This document shows, piece by piece, positions 61,074-64,000 of a stretch of DNA of 64,000 nt (position 1 is the first letter of the stretch; each line of letters starts with the position of its first letter). The position numbers and the translations under genes are program-made. The notes beneath the pieces were generated by a model. It saw nothing but the letters and a program-made list of their open reading frames with translations, searched no databases and was not told the DNA's origin. This stretch comes from Embleya sp040605455. Lineage in GTDB: Bacteria; Actinomycetota; Actinomycetes; Streptomycetales; Streptomycetaceae. The stretch is taken from positions 12,937 to 76,936 of the forward strand of contig NZ_JBEXCV010000024.1 of NCBI RefSeq assembly GCF_040605455.1, in the 5' to 3' direction.

Positions 61074-61973
61074 GTGATCCGATTTGCCATCCGCGACGGC
61101 GTCGCCGTCGTCACGCTCGACCGACCCGACCGCCTCAACGTGTTCTCCGGGGGAATGGGCCGCGCGTTGGGCGACGCCTACGCGCGGTGCGATGCGGACG
61201 ACGAGGTGCGGGCGGTGGTGCTGACCGGCGCGGGGCGGGCGTTCTGCGCGGGCGCCGACATGTCGCCGGCAGCGGACACGTTCGCGGGACCGGGACCGGG
61301 GCCGGAGTCGGGACCGGGAGTGGCGCCGGCATCGGGGCCCGGGCCTGGGCCGGCGTCGGAACCCCGAGCGCGGGCCTTCAGCGCATCGCCGGTACAGCCG
61401 CCCGCCTGGGCGGTGCGCAAGCCGGTGATCGCGGCGATCAACGGGCACGCGATCGGCATCGGGTTCACCCTGGCGATGCAGTGCGACATCCGGATCGTGG
61501 CCGAGGACGCCAAGCTGGCGATTCCCCAGGTCCGGCGCGGCATGGTGCCCGACGCTCAGTCGCACTGGACGGTGCCGGCCGCCACATCGCGGGCGGTGGC
61601 CGCCGACATCCTGCTCACCGGGCGGACGTTCCGCGGGGGTGAGGCGCTCGCGCTGGGGCTCGCGTCGCGTGCGCTGCCCGCGGCCGAGGTGCTGCCCGCC
61701 GCGCTGGAGATCGCCCACGACATCGCCACCAACGTCCACCCGGTATCGGCCGCGCTGACCAAGCGGTTGCTGTGGGCGGACGCCGGCCCGGAGGAGGTGG
61801 AACGGCTGGAAACCGCGTACCACCGCATCCTGATGGGCACCGAAGACGCGCGCGAGGGCCCGCGCGCCTGGTCGGAACGGCGCGCGCCGCGCTGGACCGG
61901 CACGGTCACCGGCGCGTGGGACCGTGTACGCGAAGCGGAATCCGCGGAATCCTCTGTACAGGAGAACAAGTGA
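61074..61973 (+). CDS. enoyl-CoA hydratase/isomerase-family protein with Gly/Pro-rich insert
   Basis: A 299-residue crotonase-fold protein. The oxyanion-hole motifs GRAFCAGADM and INGHAIGIGFTLAMQCDIRI and the late AIPQVRRGMVPD are clear. Between the two oxyanion loops sits a ~30-residue insert of Gly-Pro/Glu-Ser repeats (nt ~61280-61370), where most relatives have a shorter loop. GTG start with no Shine-Dalgarno but a well-placed -10. Its stop overlaps the start of the LLM gene (GTGA). It likely hydrates or isomerises an acyl-CoA in the same route as the SDR and alcohol dehydrogenase. Confidence 0.9.
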   Translation: MIRFAIRDGVAVVTLDRPDRLNVFSGGMGRALGDAYARCDADDEVRAVVLTGAGRAFCAGADMSPAADTFAGPGPGPESGPGVAPASGPGPGPASEPRARAFSASPVQPPAWAVRKPVIAAINGHAIGIGFTLAMQCDIRIVAEDAKLAIPQVRRGMVPDAQSHWTVPAATSRAVAADILLTGRTFRGGEALALGLASRALPAAEVLPAALEIAHDIATNVHPVSAALTKRLLWADAGPEEVERLETAYHRILMGTEDAREGPRAWSERRAPRWTGTVTGAWDRVREAESAESSVQENK

Positions 61974-62995
61974 CGCCCCCTCAGCTCGATGTCATGGCAG
62001 CCGGCCTCACTCTACGCGGCATGCAACGCGCCGCAGCCGCCACCGAGCGGGCCGGCTTCGACGGGCTATGGCTCACCGAAGGTGGTCGCACCGCGTACAC
62101 CGCCGCGACCGCCGCGGCGCTGGCGACCGAGAGCCTGACCGTCGGCACGGGCATCGCGGTCGCGTTCGCGCGCAGTCCGATGGTCACCGCGTCGGCGGCC
62201 TGGGAACTGTCCGAGGCCACCGGCGGCCGATTCGTACTGGGCCTGGGCACCCAGGTGCGCCCGCACATCGAGCGGCGCTACTCGGCCGAGTTCGACCGGC
62301 CGGGGCCGCGACTGCGCGAGTACGTCGGCGCGTTGCGGGCGATCTGGGCGGCCTTCCGGGGCGAGGAACGACTGCGCTTCAAGGGCGACTTCTATCAGTT
62401 CACGCTGATGACGCCGGAGTGGACGCCGGGCGGTTCGATCGCCGACCCGCCGATCTACCTGGCCGGGGTCAACCCGTGGATGTTGCGGATGATCGGCGAG
62501 GTGGCGGACGGCCTGCACATCCACCCGCTGCACAGCGTGCGCTATATCCGGGACGTGGTCCGTCCCGAACTCGCCGCCGGCGGCGCGGCCGAGGACTTCG
62601 CGCTGGTCTGCCCGGTGATGACCGCGACCGGCGACACCGAGGAGGAGATCGAGGCCGAACGCGCCAAGCTGCGCTTGCGGCTGGCCTTCTACGGCTCGAC
62701 GCCCGGCTACGCCAAAGTCTTCGAAACCCACGGCTGGGACGACCTCCAGCCCCGCCTGCACCGCCTCTTCGGCGCCAAGGACCGCGCCGGCATGGCCGCC
62801 GCGATCGACGACGAGGTGCTGGACACGCTGACGGTGAGTGCCCCGTGGGACGGCTTGGCGGAGGCGTTGATGAACCGATACCGCGGGGTCGCCACGCGCG
62901 TCGTCGCCTACTCGGCGGTGAGCACCTGGCGCGAGGACACCGAGGCGATCGAACGCTGGACGGAGGTCGCCGCAGCCTTCCACGAACTGGGTTGA
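61970..62995 (+). CDS. LLM-class F420-dependent oxidoreductase
   Basis: A 341-residue luciferase-like TIM-barrel protein of the TIGR03617 type. AAATERAGFDGLWLTEGG, LTVGTGIAVAFARSPM, GRFVLGLGTQVRPHIERRY and PPIYLAGVNPWMLRMIGEVADG are characteristic. Coenzyme F420 is the expected hydride carrier. GTG at 61970 overlaps the hydratase stop, with GGAG five bases upstream. It should carry out a redox step on the product or substrate of the hydratase. Confidence 0.92.
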   Translation: MTPPQLDVMAAGLTLRGMQRAAAATERAGFDGLWLTEGGRTAYTAATAAALATESLTVGTGIAVAFARSPMVTASAAWELSEATGGRFVLGLGTQVRPHIERRYSAEFDRPGPRLREYVGALRAIWAAFRGEERLRFKGDFYQFTLMTPEWTPGGSIADPPIYLAGVNPWMLRMIGEVADGLHIHPLHSVRYIRDVVRPELAAGGAAEDFALVCPVMTATGDTEEEIEAERAKLRLRLAFYGSTPGYAKVFETHGWDDLQPRLHRLFGAKDRAGMAAAIDDEVLDTLTVSAPWDGLAEALMNRYRGVATRVVAYSAVSTWREDTEAIERWTEVAAAFHELG

Positions 62996-63103
62996 GGGGT
63001 ATAGGGGTTGAGGGCGCGGGCGTGGGTGACTTCGGCAACGGCGGGGCCCCTATGCGTTTGGTCGGCGTGGCGGGGGACTTCGTCAGGGGGTGAGGATTGC
63101 GGC

Positions 63104-63481
63104 ATGACGACGTGGTTTCGCACCTACTTCGAGGACGAAGATCTGTGGCTGTACTTCGAGGCCGACGACGAGGGCTGGGCGACGCGTCAGGTCGCGACCC
63201 GAGGGGCGGACGCGCAACCGGTGACGGCCGCTTCCCTGGAGGAAGTCCTACATCTGCGCGACAACGCCGACCGGGCCGCGATGGGTGGCTGTGAAAGGCA
63301 GTCCGGTGTGCTCTCCGAAGGCAACCCGGACGGCCGGCAGGACCAGCCCCGGGCTGCCGAGATCTCCGCCGAGGAGTTCGAGCGCTTGTGGGCCGGGGCC
63401 GACAAACCCTTGCGGCTTGATCGGTCGTGGAGGTCTCGAACCGGATCGCGGCGAAACCTGGGGAGTCGCGGGCTCACGTGA
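63104..63481 (+). CDS. hypothetical protein
   Basis: A 125-residue protein whose first ~100 residues (MTTWFRTYFEDEDLWLYFEADDEGW; AASLEEVLHLRDNADRAAMG; EISAEEFERLWAGADK) look like a compact acidic domain common in actinomycetes as an uncharacterised protein. The last ~25 residues are Arg-rich and may be a frame run-on. ATG at 63104 has GAGGA eight bases upstream. No function assigned. Confidence 0.7.
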   Translation: MTTWFRTYFEDEDLWLYFEADDEGWATRQVATRGADAQPVTAASLEEVLHLRDNADRAAMGGCERQSGVLSEGNPDGRQDQPRAAEISAEEFERLWAGADKPLRLDRSWRSRTGSRRNLGSRGLT

Positions 63482-64000
63482 CCTGCGGTTTTGCCGGGGC
63501 TGGGCAAGTGCGGGGGAGCCGAGCGTTGGTTTCGTGCACTTCAGGTGTGACTCACCGCTCCACCCGATCGAATCCCGTCGAGGGAGTCGGAACCCGGACC
63601 CCGACGCACTCGTCTCGCTCCGCGCTCGACCCGACCTGCGGCTTTCGAGCCCGGCGAAGCAGTAACGCCCAACCGCATCCTGCTTCGTGACGCCTCGTCA
63701 CCCCGAACGGCCCACCGCCGGCCGAAACGCCCCGGCCCACTCGCGCACCCCACTCGCCCGGCCGACCCAACCCGCCGCCCGCCCCTTCCTCCCGCCGCCG
63801 GCGCCCCTTCTGCCGACCGGCATCCCATCTCGCCGGGAAACCCAAGTCCCGCGACGACGGGCGGCCCCGGATCCGACTCGGCTTCGCCGTGCACCCGACC
63901 CCACCCACGCCCCAGGACCGCGACGACACCCCCGCTCCCGACCGTGCCCGCGACCGCGCACCTGGCCGCGGCCGCCCCCGACCTCGCCCGTGTACCCGGC
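63482..64000. other. 519-base terminal stretch, no gene supported
   Basis: The plus strand is C-rich with long runs of CCGNCC; minus-strand open frames here are Gly/Arg-rich shadows without start signals. A part of a gene beyond the window edge cannot be excluded. Confidence 0.5.

Noticed and set aside
63541..63961. Gly/Arg-rich minus-strand open frames at the window end
   Set aside because: Low complexity, several overlapping frames, no start signals; a consequence of base skew.

Overview
This is a high-GC actinomycete chromosome segment, most like Streptomyces or a close relative. The evidence is family content: two WhiJ-type XRE/DUF397 modules, a conservon-type (Cvn) sensor pair, an AfsR/BTAD regulator, a GlnX-GlnH-PknG cluster, an F420/LLM enzyme, GTG and TTG starts, many ATGA/GTGA start-stop overlaps, and terminators that are strong hairpins without long U-runs. 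I see no rRNA, tRNA, CRISPR array, insertion sequence or prophage.

Layout. 1-6.9 kb: the 3' part of a large RHS/YD-repeat polymorphic toxin with an intein-like Hint domain and a short variable C-terminal tip, then a lower-GC putative immunity gene and a terminator. 7.2-12 kb: a complete urease operon, ureABC-ureFGD, without ureE. 11.9-16.3 kb: a membrane beta-propeller protein carrying the remains of a kinase C-lobe, a Rieske oxygenase and a divergent alpha/beta hydrolase. 16.3-18.1 kb: an RsbW-like ATPase next to a WhiJ-type XRE/DUF397 pair. 18.3-23.6 kb: a large AfsR-type regulator facing a DrrAB-type ABC exporter that has a 34-codon ORF wedged between its two genes. 24-33.3 kb: seven co-directional genes, glnX-glnH-coiled coil-pknG-PP2C-VWA-FHA, which look like a complete Ser/Thr phospho-signalling cassette. 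33.3-41.2 kb, convergent to it: cvnA-cvnB-livK-livH-livMG(fused)-livF, a nitrate/nitrite-type sensor pair leading into a branched-chain-type ABC importer.

41.6-51.2 kb holds mostly single metabolic genes: GH20 hexosaminidase, MFS transporter, DsbA-like oxidoreductase, DinB-like enzymes, a metallo-beta-lactamase-fold hydrolase, a FAH-family hydrolase and a GNAT acetyltransferase. 51.2-53.4 kb is a three-gene unit of a WXG100-like protein, an amidase-domain protein and a small membrane protein. 53.6-63 kb holds a dispersed catabolic set (Zn alcohol dehydrogenase, cyclase, MarR, SDR, enoyl-CoA hydratase, LLM oxidoreductase), interrupted by a toxin-antitoxin pair, an unknown gene pair and the second XRE/DUF397 module. 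The last 0.5 kb has no gene I can support.

How it may work together. Several blocks relate to nitrogen: urease, GlnX/GlnH/PknG, a NIT-domain sensor and an amino-acid-type importer; their co-regulation is inference. The most specific new observation is a 13-bp inverted repeat (core TTGA-N5-TCAA) at four promoters: the alcohol dehydrogenase-cyclase operon, marR itself, the SDR gene and the hydratase-LLM operon. This predicts a small MarR-controlled catabolic regulon.
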